A stretch of 38,783 nucleotides of DNA from Betaproteobacteria bacterium (GCA_016790625.1 JAEUNB010000284.1:1-38783); one strand, 5' to 3'; counted from the first letter of the stretch, positions 8,575 to 17,965 are shown. Notes: generated from the sequence alone by a model not told the origin. Numbers and translations are program-made.

Positions 8575-9644
8575 GAAGTCACCGTGAGTTCGAGAGTTTG
8601 ATTGACGATATCGGCGGACAAGCCTGCTGCGATTGCTGCTTCGCGAAGCGCCGCCAGCACACCCTCGTCCAGCGGAATGCCATCGCGTCGATGACGGCTC
8701 TGCGTCGCACGTTCGACATCGCCCGGCAGCAACACCGGGCGCGATGTTTCAGCCGGCGTGGCCGACTTGATCCAGTCGGTAAACAGCGCGGCTTCATGTT
8801 CGATGGCGCCGCCGGCGACGCGCTGGGTGTCGATGGCAATAATGGTGAAGTTGTTGCAATTGATCTTGCGACCGGCACCGCTGGTGCCGCCGCCCGATAT
8901 CGCGCCCGCCATCAGGTCCACCATCAGCGACAACGCATAGCCTTTGTGACCCGCGTCCAGTCCACCCAGCGGCAACAGCGCGCCGCCAGTGTAGAGATCG
9001 TTGGGGTCGGTTGAAGATTGGCCGTCTCGATCAACAATCCAGCCCGGCGGAATTTTCTTGCCCGCTGCGCGAGCCAATCGAACTTTCCCTTCAGCGACTA
9101 CCGATGTGGTCAGGTCAACAATGATCGGTTCGCCGTTTTCAACCGGCATGCCCCACGCCAGTGGATTGGTCGAGAGCCGCCGCTCCTTGCCGCCCCACGG
9201 CGCAACAGTGGGTGCCGCCAGCGTGTTGACGAAGTGAAACGAGGCACAGCCCAGTTCCGCTGCAAGTTCGACCCAGTCGCCCAGCCGGCCGACGTGCGCG
9301 CTATTGCGCAGCGCCACCATCGCAATGCCCTGCGTCACAGCTTTCTCACATGCGAGCTTTGTCGCGATAGCAGCGCCAATCTGGCCGAAACCAAGATGGC
9401 CTTCGAGCACCGCAAACCCCGGCCCTTCGTTGACGACTGCCGGTTGCTTGCGGCAAACGATCTGTCCTTTGCCGATCTGTTCGACGTACTGCTTGACCCG
9501 CAACACACCGTGCGAGGCGTGGCCAACCAGATCGGACCTGACCAGGTAGTGCGCGACGCTAGCGGCCTCTTCCTCGGCCGCGCCGGCGCCAACGAGAATC
9601 GCCGCCGCCAGTTTTTGCAGCCGATTCGGCGGGCAGTGCAGCAC
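8571..9644 (-). CDS. Ldh-family (malate/L-lactate/ureidoglycolate-type) oxidoreductase
   Basis: The protein of 357 aa is typical of the type-2 malate/lactate dehydrogenase family, which differs in fold from ordinary lactate dehydrogenases and includes ureidoglycolate, sulfolactate and diketogulonate dehydrogenases. Motifs are HASHGVLR with the catalytic histidine, NSAHVGRLGDWVE, STNPLAWGMP, DLTTSVVAEGKV and GGLDAGHKGYALSLMVD. The start codon is GTG, with AAGGA about 10 nt upstream inside the end of the aldolase gene, whose stop lies 6 bp away. The substrate cannot be told. Context suggests a 2-keto or 2-hydroxy acid from sugar-acid breakdown. Confidence 0.85.
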   Translation of the reverse strand: MLHCPPNRLQKLAAAILVGAGAAEEEAASVAHYLVRSDLVGHASHGVLRVKQYVEQIGKGQIVCRKQPAVVNEGPGFAVLEGHLGFGQIGAAIATKLACEKAVTQGIAMVALRNSAHVGRLGDWVELAAELGCASFHFVNTLAAPTVAPWGGKERRLSTNPLAWGMPVENGEPIIVDLTTSVVAEGKVRLARAAGKKIPPGWIVDRDGQSSTDPNDLYTGGALLPLGGLDAGHKGYALSLMVDLMAGAISGGGTSGAGRKINCNNFTIIAIDTQRVAGGAIEHEAALFTDWIKSATPAETSRPVLLPGDVERATQSRHRRDGIPLDEGVLAALREAAIAAGLSADIVNQTLELTVTS

Positions 9645-9650
9645 GCCGGC

Positions 9651-10427
9651 TTATTCCTTGAATTTGTCGCGCAGTGCCTGCGTCGCGCCGCGGAAAATTC
9701 CCAAGTCACTACCGACGGCGACGAAATTGCAGCCCCACTCCATGTAGCGGCGTGCATCGGCTTCCGCCGGTGCCAGCGTGCCGCTGGCTTTGCCGTTGGC
9801 GGCAATGCGTTCGAACAGGTGCTTGATTACCTTCTGCACATCGGCATGGCCTGGGTTGCCGAGGTGGCCGAGGGCGGCCGATAAGTCGCCCGGTCCGACC
9901 AGTACGCCATCGACACCATCGACCTGGCAGATTTCATCCACCGCATCCACGCCAGCGCGGCTTTCGATCTGCACCATCACCGAAATATTCTGGTTGATAG
10001 TCTGAAAGTAATTCGGGATGGTGCCGTACTTGTTGTTGCGTTGCGAAACCGAGATGCCGCGTATGCCTTCCGGTGGATAGCGTGTCGCTTCCACAGCGGC
10101 CTTCGCCTGCGCACCCGATTCGACGAACGGGATCAGGAAATTGTAGAAGCCGGCATCAAGCAGGCGCTTGATGATGATCGGATCGTTCCACGGCGGCCGC
10201 ACCACCGGCGCGCTGACGCTGTCCTTCAGTGCCATCAGCTGCGGAATAAACGACAGCACATCGTTGGGTGAATGTTCGCCATCCAGCAGCAGCCAGTCAA
10301 AGCCGGCTACGCCCAGCACTTCGGTGCTGATTGGGCTGGCCAGTGAACACCAGCAGCCAATAAGTCGTTTTTTTGCGATCAGGTCAGCGCGAAATTTGTT
10401 CGGTACGCCTTGATAGGGTGCAGTCAT
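9651..10427 (-). CDS. HpcH/HpaI family aldolase
   Basis: The protein of 258 aa is a class II, metal-dependent aldolase of the HpcH/HpaI family, which includes 2-dehydro-3-deoxyglucarate aldolase and 4-hydroxy-2-oxoheptanedioate aldolase. Motifs are [37 protein letters not shown] with a metal-binding glutamate, and [15 protein letters not shown] with the metal-binding aspartate. These enzymes split 2-keto-3-deoxy acids into pyruvate and an aldehyde. The start at 10427 is chosen because the family begins near this point, and a longer in-frame start (10505) would run into the upstream Bug gene. The gap to that gene is 35 bp. Confidence 0.87.
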   Translation of the reverse strand: MTAPYQGVPNKFRADLIAKKRLIGCWCSLASPISTEVLGVAGFDWLLLDGEHSPNDVLSFIPQLMALKDSVSAPVVRPPWNDPIIIKRLLDAGFYNFLIPFVESGAQAKAAVEATRYPPEGIRGISVSQRNNKYGTIPNYFQTINQNISVMVQIESRAGVDAVDEICQVDGVDGVLVGPGDLSAALGHLGNPGHADVQKVIKHLFERIAANGKASGTLAPAEADARRYMEWGCNFVAVGSDLGIFRGATQALRDKFKE

Positions 10428-10462
10428 GTCTCGATTCCGTTTGTTGTTCGAATTTTTCTCAA

Positions 10463-11434
10463 CTAGTCCAACGTGGCGCCGGAAGCTTTTGCCGCCTTGC
10501 CCCATTTGGCGATTTCGCTGTTCACGAAATCACTGAATTGCGCAGGTGAATTCGCGACTACGACAAAGCCGACCGATTGCAGGCGCGTTTTCACCTCCGG
10601 TACGTTCATCGCCTTGACCGTGGCTTCATGCAATTTGGCGATCACTTCCTTTGGCGTACCGGCAGGCGCCGACAAACCAAACCACGACACGGCGGAAAAC
10701 CCCGGATAGCCGGATTCGGCAATCGTCGGCACATCGGGGTACACCGGATTGCGTTCAACACTTGCCACCGCTAGCGCGCGCAACTTGCCGGCTTGAACCT
10801 GCGGCAGCGCATTGTCCTGATTGATGAACAGCAGCGGGATCTGTCCGCCGATCACATCAGTGATCGCCGCGGCGCCCCCCTTGTACGGTACATGCAGCGT
10901 GTCGATGCCGGCAGACTGCTTCAGCATTTCCATCGCCAAATGGCCGGAGGAACCGTTGCCGGAACTGGCGTTGGAATACTTGCCGGGATTGGCCTTGGCC
11001 AGCGCGATGAATTCCTTGAAGGTCTTGGCCGGAAAGTCCGGATTGGCCGCCAGCACGTTCGGGCCGGTGGCCAGTAGCGAGATGTGCGTGAAGTCCTTGT
11101 TGGCAAACGGCATCTTGCTATAGAGCGAATAGTTGATCGCGTTCGAACCTACGCCGGACAGCAGCAGTGTGTAGCCATCGGGCGCAGATTTCGCCACCTG
11201 GTCACAGCCTATGTTGCCGTTGGCGCCGCCTTTGTTTTCGATAATTACTGTCTGGTTGAGCAACTTGCCCAATTCGACCGCGAGCAGCCGACCGACATTG
11301 TCGGTACTGCCGCCGGGCGGGAACGGGACCACGATCTTGATCGGTTTCGACGGCCAGGCTTGTGCTAAGCCCAACGGTGCGAACGCGACCAGCGCGAGTG
11401 TGAGAAGGGTCTTGCAAGCTAGACGGATGCTCAT
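10463..11434 (-). CDS. Bug/TctC-type periplasmic solute receptor (second in locus)
   Basis: The protein of 323 aa has a signal peptide ([17 protein letters not shown]) and the Bug-family pattern: [20 protein letters not shown] near the mature N-terminus, [20 protein letters not shown] and [17 protein letters not shown]. Bug proteins bind carboxylates in the periplasm and either feed TctAB membrane subunits or act in signalling. No tctA or tctB gene is in this window. The gene stands in the sugar-acid locus between the aldehyde dehydrogenase and the aldolase, so a sugar acid is the likeliest ligand. It is clearly similar to the receptor encoded at 13014. Confidence 0.92.
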   Translation of the reverse strand: MSIRLACKTLLTLALVAFAPLGLAQAWPSKPIKIVVPFPPGGSTDNVGRLLAVELGKLLNQTVIIENKGGANGNIGCDQVAKSAPDGYTLLLSGVGSNAINYSLYSKMPFANKDFTHISLLATGPNVLAANPDFPAKTFKEFIALAKANPGKYSNASSGNGSSGHLAMEMLKQSAGIDTLHVPYKGGAAAITDVIGGQIPLLFINQDNALPQVQAGKLRALAVASVERNPVYPDVPTIAESGYPGFSAVSWFGLSAPAGTPKEVIAKLHEATVKAMNVPEVKTRLQSVGFVVVANSPAQFSDFVNSEIAKWGKAAKASGATLD

Positions 11435-11484
11435 GTGGTTCTCCTCGTTTCTGATTTACCTGTACCAAGACGATATGTAGATCG

Positions 11485-11544
11485 CCATCTGGCGCGCCTT
11501 TCAGGGCAAAAATGGCTGGAAAGCCTCACCAGTGCTGGAGTTTT
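11485..11544. repeat. Dispersed hairpin, partly degenerate copy inside the locus
   Basis: The 3' arm (GGAAAGCCTCACCAGTGC then TGGAGTTTT, from 11518) matches the family well. The 5' arm (CCATCTGGCGCGCCTTTC, from 11485) is degenerate but recognisable. The loop contains a GCAAAAA run like that of the copy at 38665. The T-run faces right while both neighbouring genes run left, so as drawn it is not a terminator for them. Confidence 0.6.
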
Positions 11545-11565
11545 ATTTCAAATATGACTGCATTT

Positions 11566-13002
11566 CTATGCCAGCGTGTAGGCAGTTTTCACTGTCGTAT
11601 AAAACTCCGCCGCATACCGGCCCTGCTCGCGCGGACCATAACTGGAACCTTTACGCCCCCCGAACGGCACATGGTAATCGACACCCGCCGTCGGCACATT
11701 GACCATGACCATGCCGGCCTGCGCGTGGCGCTTGAAATGCGAGGCGTGCTTGAGTGACGTGGTGCAGATGCCTGACGACAGGCCGAATTCCGTATCGTTG
11801 GCCATCGCCAGTGCTTCGTCGTAGTCCTTGGCGCGCGAAACGCTCGCCACCGGGCCGAAAATTTCTTCGCGGCTGATGCGCATATTGCCGGCGGCTTCGG
11901 TGAACAAGGCGGGCGCCAAGTAAAAGCCTGGCTTGTCGCGCTTCAGCAATTCGCCGCCGCACACCAGCTTCGCGCCCTCGCTTTTACCGATCTCAACATA
12001 ACGCATGTCCTGATCGAGCTGGCTTTGATCGACCACGGGGCCGATCTGCGTTTCCTTCGCGCGCGCATCGCCGACGACTAGCGCACGAGTACGCGCTGAC
12101 AGCGCTTCAACAAATTTGTCATGAATGCCGGCGGTAACGATGATGCGTGATGACGCCGTGCAGCGCTGACCCGTGGAATAAAACGCACCCTGCACCGCGC
12201 ATTCCACTGCGACATTCAAATCTGCATCGTCCACCACCACCAGCGGATTTTTGCCACCCATTTCCAGTTGCATCTTGGCGCCACGCTTCAATGCCGCTTC
12301 CGCCACGCGCTTGCCGGTAGCGACCGATCCGGTGAAGGTAATCGCATCGACATCTTTGTGATCGAGGATGGTCTGGCCGACCACGCTGCCGCGGCCCATC
12401 ACCAGGTTGAATACGCCGGCCGGCAGACCGCTGCGGCTGATGATCTCGGCAATCGCCCACGAGCAGCCCGGCACCAGATCAGCGGGCTTCATCACCACGC
12501 AATTGCCGTACGCCAGTGCAGGTGCAATCTTCCACGCCGGAATCGCGATCGGGAAATTCCACGGCGTGATGATGCCCACCACGCCGATCGGCTCGCGGGT
12601 GATTTCCACATCGAGTCCGGGACGGATCGATGCCAGTTTTTCGCCGGGGATGCGCAATGCTTCACCGGCGAAGAATTTGAAGATCTGTCCCGCACGTCCT
12701 GCTTCGCCAATCCCTTCGGCCAGCGTCTTGCCCTCCTCGCGCGACAGCAGATCGCCCAACTCCGCCTTGCGCGCGAGGATTTCGCTGCCGATAAAGTCCA
12801 GCACATCGAATCGCTGCTGCGGTGTAGACAGTGCCCATTTGGCGAAGGCGCCACGCGCGGCGGCAACGGCTGATGTCGCCTGTGCTGCGTCCGCCTGCGC
12901 GTATTCGCCGACGATATCGGTGGTGTCGGAAGGATTGACGTTGGGTGAAGCGCTGGCGCCCTCCACCCATTCGCCGCCAATGAAATTGCGATGCAGTGTC
13001 AT
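11566..13002 (-). CDS. Aldehyde dehydrogenase, probable 2-oxoglutarate-semialdehyde type
   Basis: The protein of 478 aa has all the ALDH landmarks: FIGGEWV at the start, ITPWNFP with N149, VVMKPAD with K172, FTGSVATG, the general base E247 (LEMGGKNP) and the nucleophile C281 (GQRCTAS). The HVPFGGRKGSSYGPREQG ending is typical of the family. With a sugar-acid dehydratase and a DapA-family enzyme upstream, oxidation of 2-oxoglutarate semialdehyde to 2-oxoglutarate is the best guess; succinate semialdehyde or another aldehyde is possible. I chose the ATG at 13002: AGGAA lies about 8 nt upstream, and the longer frame would overlap the preceding Bug gene. Confidence 0.88.
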   Translation of the reverse strand: MTLHRNFIGGEWVEGASASPNVNPSDTTDIVGEYAQADAAQATSAVAAARGAFAKWALSTPQQRFDVLDFIGSEILARKAELGDLLSREEGKTLAEGIGEAGRAGQIFKFFAGEALRIPGEKLASIRPGLDVEITREPIGVVGIITPWNFPIAIPAWKIAPALAYGNCVVMKPADLVPGCSWAIAEIISRSGLPAGVFNLVMGRGSVVGQTILDHKDVDAITFTGSVATGKRVAEAALKRGAKMQLEMGGKNPLVVVDDADLNVAVECAVQGAFYSTGQRCTASSRIIVTAGIHDKFVEALSARTRALVVGDARAKETQIGPVVDQSQLDQDMRYVEIGKSEGAKLVCGGELLKRDKPGFYLAPALFTEAAGNMRISREEIFGPVASVSRAKDYDEALAMANDTEFGLSSGICTTSLKHASHFKRHAQAGMVMVNVPTAGVDYHVPFGGRKGSSYGPREQGRYAAEFYTTVKTAYTLA

Positions 13003-13013
13003 GAACAACGTTC

Positions 13014-13991
13014 CTAGTTGGCCTCGATCTTTGCGTCCTTCACCACCTTGGCCCACTTGGCGAGCTCGGCCTTCTGGAACGCAGAAAATTCTTCCGGCGA
13101 ATTGGCCACCGGATCGACGCCCAGTGTATCGAGTCGCTCACGCACGTCGGGCATGGCGATGATCTTCACCAGCTCGGCATTCAATCGCGTGACGATGTCT
13201 TTTGGCGTGCCGGCAGGCGCGAAAATGCCTTGCCACGACACCAGTTGATAGCCGGGTACACCGGCCTCAGCCAATGGCGGAATGGTCTCCATGCCTTTCA
13301 CGCGTTTGCTTGATGTCACGGCCAATGCGCGCACGTTGCCCGACTTGACGTGCGGTGCGGCCACCACCGTAGTGTCGAACATCATCGGCACCTGGCCGCC
13401 CATCACATCCTGAATCGCAGGCGCGCTACCTTTGTACGGCACGTGCACCATATCGATCCCGGCCATCGCCTTGAATAGCTCACCGGACAAGTGTTGCGAT
13501 GTGCCGGCACCCGCCGAGGCGAAGCTGATTGAACCCGGCTTGGCCTTGGCTGCGGCGATCAGTTCCTGCGCGGTCTTGTACGGACTCTTCGGATCGACGA
13601 TCAACACGTTGGCATTGGTGCCGATCAGTGTGATCGGCTGGAAGTCCTTGATCGGATCGTACGGCATGGTCTTGTACATGCTGGCGTTGATCGCATGAGA
13701 GCTGATGGTGCCGCCGAGAATGGTGTAACCGTCGGGCGCGGATTTGGCGACAAAATCGGAGCCGATATTTCCTCCGGCACCGGCCTTGTTTTCCACCAAG
13801 ACCGGCTGGCCCAAGGCGGTGGCGAGTTTGGCACTGATCAGCCGCGCCAGTATGTCGGTGGTGCCCCCAGGCGGGAACGGCACGATGTACTTGATCGGTT
13901 TCGACGGCCACTTGTCCTGCGCAAAAGCAGGGGCACCAACTGCGCACAAGGCGGCAATGGCGGCGACGAAAATTCGTTTGCTATGTTTCAT
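13014..13991 (-). CDS. Bug/TctC-type periplasmic solute receptor (first in locus)
   Basis: The protein of 325 aa has a signal peptide ending in GAPAFAQD and Bug motifs: WPSKPIKYIVPFPPGGTTD, ENKAGAGGNIGSDFVAKSAP, VPYKGSAPAIQDVMGGQVP and FAPAGTPKDIV. It is a periplasmic receptor for carboxylates, probably the acid degraded by this locus. It lies 25 bp behind the dehydratase gene and 11 bp ahead of the aldehyde dehydrogenase, so the three form one transcription unit. No membrane subunits of a TctAB transporter occur in the window. They may be shared from elsewhere in the genome. Confidence 0.92.
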   Translation of the reverse strand: MKHSKRIFVAAIAALCAVGAPAFAQDKWPSKPIKYIVPFPPGGTTDILARLISAKLATALGQPVLVENKAGAGGNIGSDFVAKSAPDGYTILGGTISSHAINASMYKTMPYDPIKDFQPITLIGTNANVLIVDPKSPYKTAQELIAAAKAKPGSISFASAGAGTSQHLSGELFKAMAGIDMVHVPYKGSAPAIQDVMGGQVPMMFDTTVVAAPHVKSGNVRALAVTSSKRVKGMETIPPLAEAGVPGYQLVSWQGIFAPAGTPKDIVTRLNAELVKIIAMPDVRERLDTLGVDPVANSPEEFSAFQKAELAKWAKVVKDAKIEAN

Positions 13992-14016
13992 GCTCTTCCT
14001 CCATCCGATTTATGGA

Positions 14017-15759
14017 TCAATGAATTTCGGGGTCTAGTGTCTTGGCGTCTGACGCGCCCTCTTCAAGAAAATCGAAATCGCAGCCTTCATTGGCCTGCTT
14101 GATGTGTTTCAGATACAGCACGCCAAAGCCGCGGTTGTAATGCGGTTTGGGCGCGGTCCATGCTGCGCGACGAGTTGCAAGTTCGGCCTCGCTGATTTTC
14201 AGCTCCAGTTTGCGATTTGCAACATCGAGCTCGATCAGGTCGCCATCGCGAACCAGTGCCAACGGACCGCCAATGTGCGACTCCGGCGCCACGTGCAGCA
14301 CGCACGCGCCATAGCTGGTGCCGCTCATGCGTGCGTCCGAGATGCGCAACATGTCGCGCACACCTTGTTGCAGCAATTTTTTCGGAATCGGCAGCTGGCC
14401 CCATTCCGGCATGCCAGGCGCGCCCTGCGGCCCGCCGCTTTGCATCACAATTACAGAATCCTTGTCGACATCCAGCGCTGCATCGTCAATGCGCGCCGCC
14501 ATGTCGTTGTAATCCTTGAACACGACCGCACGACCGGTGTGTTTCTGCAGATGTGCTTCCATCGCCGCCGGTTTGATCACCGCGCCGTCGGGTGCCAGGT
14601 TGCCGCGCAGCACAGCGAGTCCGTCACTGTCGACCAACGGATTGGAACGCGGGCGAATAACATCATCGTTGTACGTCACGGCGCCGCGAATGTTCTCGCT
14701 GAGCGTATGGCCGTTCACGGTCATCGCCTTGCCATCGAGCAGGTCGGTGAGTTGGGCCAGCATCGCGCGCAAACCGCCGGCGTAGAAAAAGTCTTCCATC
14801 AGATACTTGCCGGAAGGACGAACATTGGCCAACACCGGTGTCTTGCGTGCAAGCGCATCGAAGCGCGCAAGATCCAGCGCCACACCCGCACGGCGAGCCA
14901 GCGCAATCATGTGAACCACCGCATTGGTTGATCCGCCCAGCGCGAGCGCAGTAATGACCGCATTGTCGATGGCGCGCGCATCGACGATATCGCGAATGCA
15001 CAGGTCTTCCCAGACCATGTCGACAATGCGCTTGCCGGTAAGCGTGGCCATCTGTGCGTGGCGCGAATCCGGCGCAGGAATAGAGGCCGCACCAGGCAGC
15101 GTAAGACCCATCGCCTCCGTCGCACTGGTCATGGTGGATGCGGTACCCATGGTCATGCAATGTCCGGGGGAGCGGGCGATACCGTCTTCCACACCCTTCC
15201 ATTCTTCTTCGGTGATATTGCCGGCGCGCAATTCGGCCCAGTATTTCCAGGTATCGCTGCCGCTGCCGAGAAACTCACCTTTGAAATCGCCACGCAGCAT
15301 CGGGCCTGCAGGAACAAAGATAGTGGGCAGATTCATCGACAGGGCGCCCATGATCAGCGCTGGCGTGGTCTTGTCGCATCCGCCCATCAATACGCAGCCA
15401 TCGGCCGGATAGCCGCGCAGCAATTCCTCCGTTTCCATCGCCAGCAGGTTGCGATAGAGCATGGTGGTCGGCTTCTGGAATGGCTCCGACAGAGAAATCG
15501 CCGGCATTTCCACCGGGAAACCGCCCGCCTGCCAAATGCCGCGTTTCACTTCCTCCGCGCGCTGGCGGAAATGGCTGTGGCAGGGATTGATATCGCTCCA
15601 GGTGTTGATGATGGCGATCACCGGTTTACCGGCGTAATCGCTGCGGTGATAGCCCATCTGCGCCGTGCGCGAGCGGTGGCCGAACGAGCGCAGGTCGTTG
15701 ACGCCGTACCAGCGATGGCTGCGCAGCTCCTCCGGTTTTTTGCGCGGTTTGCTGCTCAT
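14017..15759 (-). CDS. IlvD/Edd family sugar-acid dehydratase, pentonate-type
   Basis: The protein of 580 aa is an iron-sulfur dehydratase of the IlvD/Edd family. Three cysteines in the conserved contexts are visible: C60 ([11 protein letters not shown]), C128 ([12 protein letters not shown]) and C201 ([14 protein letters not shown]). K130 beside C128 is the residue carbamylated in structurally known pentonate dehydratases. The RSHRWYG opening and the [12 protein letters not shown] segment fit the L-arabinonate/D-xylonate dehydratase branch rather than IlvD or Edd. It would dehydrate an aldonate to a 2-keto-3-deoxy acid. It starts 3 bp after the DapA-family gene ends, which implies coupled expression. 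The exact substrate is not determined by sequence alone. Confidence 0.88.
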   Translation of the reverse strand: MSSKPRKKPEELRSHRWYGVNDLRSFGHRSRTAQMGYHRSDYAGKPVIAIINTWSDINPCHSHFRQRAEEVKRGIWQAGGFPVEMPAISLSEPFQKPTTMLYRNLLAMETEELLRGYPADGCVLMGGCDKTTPALIMGALSMNLPTIFVPAGPMLRGDFKGEFLGSGSDTWKYWAELRAGNITEEEWKGVEDGIARSPGHCMTMGTASTMTSATEAMGLTLPGAASIPAPDSRHAQMATLTGKRIVDMVWEDLCIRDIVDARAIDNAVITALALGGSTNAVVHMIALARRAGVALDLARFDALARKTPVLANVRPSGKYLMEDFFYAGGLRAMLAQLTDLLDGKAMTVNGHTLSENIRGAVTYNDDVIRPRSNPLVDSDGLAVLRGNLAPDGAVIKPAAMEAHLQKHTGRAVVFKDYNDMAARIDDAALDVDKDSVIVMQSGGPQGAPGMPEWGQLPIPKKLLQQGVRDMLRISDARMSGTSYGACVLHVAPESHIGGPLALVRDGDLIELDVANRKLELKISEAELATRRAAWTAPKPHYNRGFGVLYLKHIKQANEGCDFDFLEEGASDAKTLDPEIH

Positions 15760-15762
15760 GAA

Positions 15763-16704
15763 TCAGGCTGCGGCTTTTTGCTGCATGAAACCGGTGTTGG
15801 CCGCGGCCAGTGCTTTGGCGACCGGCAGCACTTGCGCCTTTTCGGCGTCGGTCAGTCCCGTGATCATCGGCAGCATCGGTCCCATATCTGCAATGCCGGC
15901 CAAGGTCACGCCATCGTGCAACACGCGAATAGGTGAGATTCCATCGCGACAATCTTCGAATGGAATGTAGGTGGCGCGCACCTTTTCCGCCTCGTCGTAC
16001 TTGCCGGCCTTCAGCAACTCCAGCAGTTTCATCGAGCCCGCCGGGGCGAGGCAAACCGAGCCCGACGTGAAACTGGTGATGCCGAAATCGCGCAGATGCA
16101 CAATGGCCGGACGCTCACCAATGCCCGAAACCAGGTACTTCTTGTCGACCGCCTGACAAAGAGCGGTGAGGTAGTCGTCCTTGGCCGGATCGTCGCGCAC
16201 TACGGCGTACTTGACGCTGGCTACGCGGCCTTCGTCCACCAGCGCTTTCAGCGTCTCCGGTTTCAGGTACGGTTCATTCTTGATATACACCACCGCCGGC
16301 TTACCCATTGCGTCGGTGATGCGGCGAATACCAATGGCGAGGCCGGCGTCGTTGAACGGAAAACTCATCGGCAACAGCATCGCCGTTGGAAACTTGCTGG
16401 CCTTGATGATGGTCGCTTGGTCGATGGCCTTGCCGTAGTCAGGGCCGATCGAGGGCAGCACCCAGGTGTCCGCTCCGGCAGCGTCGGCAAGAAAGTCGAG
16501 CGTGGCCGAGTATTCGGAAAGCGGGATGTGATAGAAGTTGGCGTTGCCGCCGTACATCAGCGAACGCACTCCGCCTGATTCGAGATAGCGGATCAGCGCG
16601 CGATTCGCCTCCTTGTTGAGTGAAAAGTCGGCGTGACGCGCCAATGGCGGCACAGCGATCACTGAGCGCAGCAGGTCTTCCTTGGTAACGGGGGTGGTTT
16701 TCAT
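15763..16704 (-). CDS. DapA/dihydrodipicolinate-synthase-family enzyme, divergent
   Basis: The protein of 313 aa follows the DapA (NAL superfamily) layout. The Schiff-base lysine is likely K165 (ASVKYAVVRDD) and the catalytic tyrosine Y140 (AVVYIKNEPY). The usual GTTGE-like loop is replaced by YGGNANFYHIP (about 51-61), and YNxP by YIKNEP. It therefore differs from DapA itself and from the KdgD sequences I can recall. It is the first gene of the operon, with GGAG 8 nt before the ATG, and directly precedes the sugar-acid dehydratase. A 2-keto-3-deoxy-acid dehydratase (giving 2-oxoglutarate semialdehyde) or aldolase is most likely. Confidence 0.8.
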   Translation of the reverse strand: MKTTPVTKEDLLRSVIAVPPLARHADFSLNKEANRALIRYLESGGVRSLMYGGNANFYHIPLSEYSATLDFLADAAGADTWVLPSIGPDYGKAIDQATIIKASKFPTAMLLPMSFPFNDAGLAIGIRRITDAMGKPAVVYIKNEPYLKPETLKALVDEGRVASVKYAVVRDDPAKDDYLTALCQAVDKKYLVSGIGERPAIVHLRDFGITSFTSGSVCLAPAGSMKLLELLKAGKYDEAEKVRATYIPFEDCRDGISPIRVLHDGVTLAGIADMGPMLPMITGLTDAEKAQVLPVAKALAAANTGFMQQKAAA

Positions 16705-16776
16705 GCGGAACTCCGAACGAGATGATCGCGGTCCATCCCAAGATGGAATGGCAGCGATGAATAAGCGAAATGAATT

Positions 16777-16792
16777 ATGTTAGCGCTAACAT
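16777..16792. promoter_or_regulatory. LacI-type operator of the sugar-acid operon
   Basis: ATGTTAGCGCTAACAT is a perfect 16-bp palindrome with the central CG typical of LacI/GalR-family operators. It begins 4 bp after the -10 element of the operon promoter and so covers the expected transcription start. The same sequence with one change lies just upstream of the neighbouring LacI-type gene. Binding by that regulator is inference. Confidence 0.85.
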
Positions 16793-16796
16793 TTTA

Positions 16797-16825
16797 ATCA
16801 TAACTTCGCCTCAATACGCTGTCAA
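16797..16825 (-). promoter_or_regulatory. Promoter of the sugar-acid operon
   Basis: Reading leftwards, a perfect -35 (TTGACA, 16820-16825) and a near-perfect -10 (TATGAT, 16797-16802) are separated by exactly 17 bp. The operator at 16777 follows directly. This is a strong sigma70-type promoter that would need a repressor to be held off. The leader to the first ATG is about 85-90 nt. Confidence 0.85.
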
Positions 16826-16864
16826 TGCCTGCGGCCTTGCTGTCAGTCAATTTTTCATGGCGCT

Positions 16865-17959
16865 TCAGACGCTTTGTCGTTCGACGATGGTGAACCCGAG
16901 GTCGACGACATGCTGCGCAGGTTGAGCCCCCTGCGCGCGCTCGACAATGAATTTCGCCGCCTGCCGGCCAATAGCGGTGCCGTCGATCCGGACCGTCGTC
17001 AGTGGCGGGTGGGTGTCGCCGGCAAAGCTCAGGTCACCAAAGCCGAATACCGCGAATTTTTCCGGGATCGATAAACCGCGCGACTGCGCCTCGGTCATCA
17101 CTCCGAGTGCGAGCACATCGGAGCTGCAAAACACCGCGTCGATATCCGGGTGCTTCTGCAACAGTTCCGCCAGTGCGCTGCGGCCGCTGCCCAATGTCGT
17201 TGGCGCCGGCACCACACACGCCGGAACAGCCGCAATCCCCAGACGCACTGCGGCGTCGACGAAGCTGCGATGGCGGATACCTGCGCGCTGGTCATCCCCG
17301 GTAACGATTGCCGGGCGGCGCTTGCCGCGCGCGTAAAGATATTCGGCTACCGCTGCGCCGACTTTTTCATGGGAGAAGCCGACCAGCATATCGATGGGCG
17401 TTGGTGTCAGGTCCCACGTTTCCACAACAGGAATTCCCGAAGCCAGAAGCCGCCGCCGCCCCTCGGCTGAATGCATCACCCCGGTCAGCACGATGCCGTC
17501 CGGCCGGCGGCCGATGATGGCGTCGAGCAGGGCATCCTCCCGCGAGCCGCTGTAGCCGCTTTGCCCCAACATCAGTTGGTAGCCCGACTCCGCCAGCGCT
17601 TCGGTCAAGGCCTGAATCGACTCCAGAAACACCGGGCCGGCAATGGTCGGCACCAGTGCCGCCACCAGCCGGCTGCGGTTCGATGCCAGCCCTCCGGCCA
17701 GCATGTTGGGCACATAGCCGGTACGTTCGATCGCCCCGCGAACCCGCGCCAGTGCGTCGGGCGAAACCCGATCAGGTGTGTTGAGTGCACGCGATGCGGT
17801 GATGGCCGAAACGCCGGCCACCTTGGCGACATCGGATAGCGTGATGCCACCGCTGCTGCGTCGTGCACGGCGTTCGCGCGTGACCTCATTGGAAGACACT
17901 TCAGTCGTTGTGGACCGGACGGTTTTTACTTGTGGTTTGGTGCTCTTGGCAGCAGGCAT
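16865..17959 (-). CDS. LacI/GalR-family transcriptional regulator
   Basis: The protein of 364 aa has an unusual N-terminal extension of about 38 residues rich in Lys, Arg, Ser and Thr. The HTH follows (ITLSDVAKVAGVSAITASRAL, about 39-59, then RVSPDALARV) with the hinge-region pattern GYVPNMLAGGLASNRS. The rest is a periplasmic-binding-like ligand domain (LVAALVPTIAGPVFLESIQ, GRRPDGIVLTG). It resembles gluconate-type GntR regulators of the LacI family. A likely ligand is a sugar acid or keto-deoxy acid from the adjacent operon. No ribosome site precedes the ATG, and an operator-like palindrome lies 7 bp upstream, suggesting self-repression. Confidence 0.9.
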   Translation of the reverse strand: MPAAKSTKPQVKTVRSTTTEVSSNEVTRERRARRSSGGITLSDVAKVAGVSAITASRALNTPDRVSPDALARVRGAIERTGYVPNMLAGGLASNRSRLVAALVPTIAGPVFLESIQALTEALAESGYQLMLGQSGYSGSREDALLDAIIGRRPDGIVLTGVMHSAEGRRRLLASGIPVVETWDLTPTPIDMLVGFSHEKVGAAVAEYLYARGKRRPAIVTGDDQRAGIRHRSFVDAAVRLGIAAVPACVVPAPTTLGSGRSALAELLQKHPDIDAVFCSSDVLALGVMTEAQSRGLSIPEKFAVFGFGDLSFAGDTHPPLTTVRIDGTAIGRQAAKFIVERAQGAQPAQHVVDLGFTIVERQSV

Positions 17960-17965
17960 TGCATA

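Noticed and set aside
14017-15759. Possible second edd or ilvD
   Set aside because: The RSHRWYG opening, cysteine spacing and [12 protein letters not shown] segment fit the pentonate-dehydratase branch better, and the true edd is at 26561.
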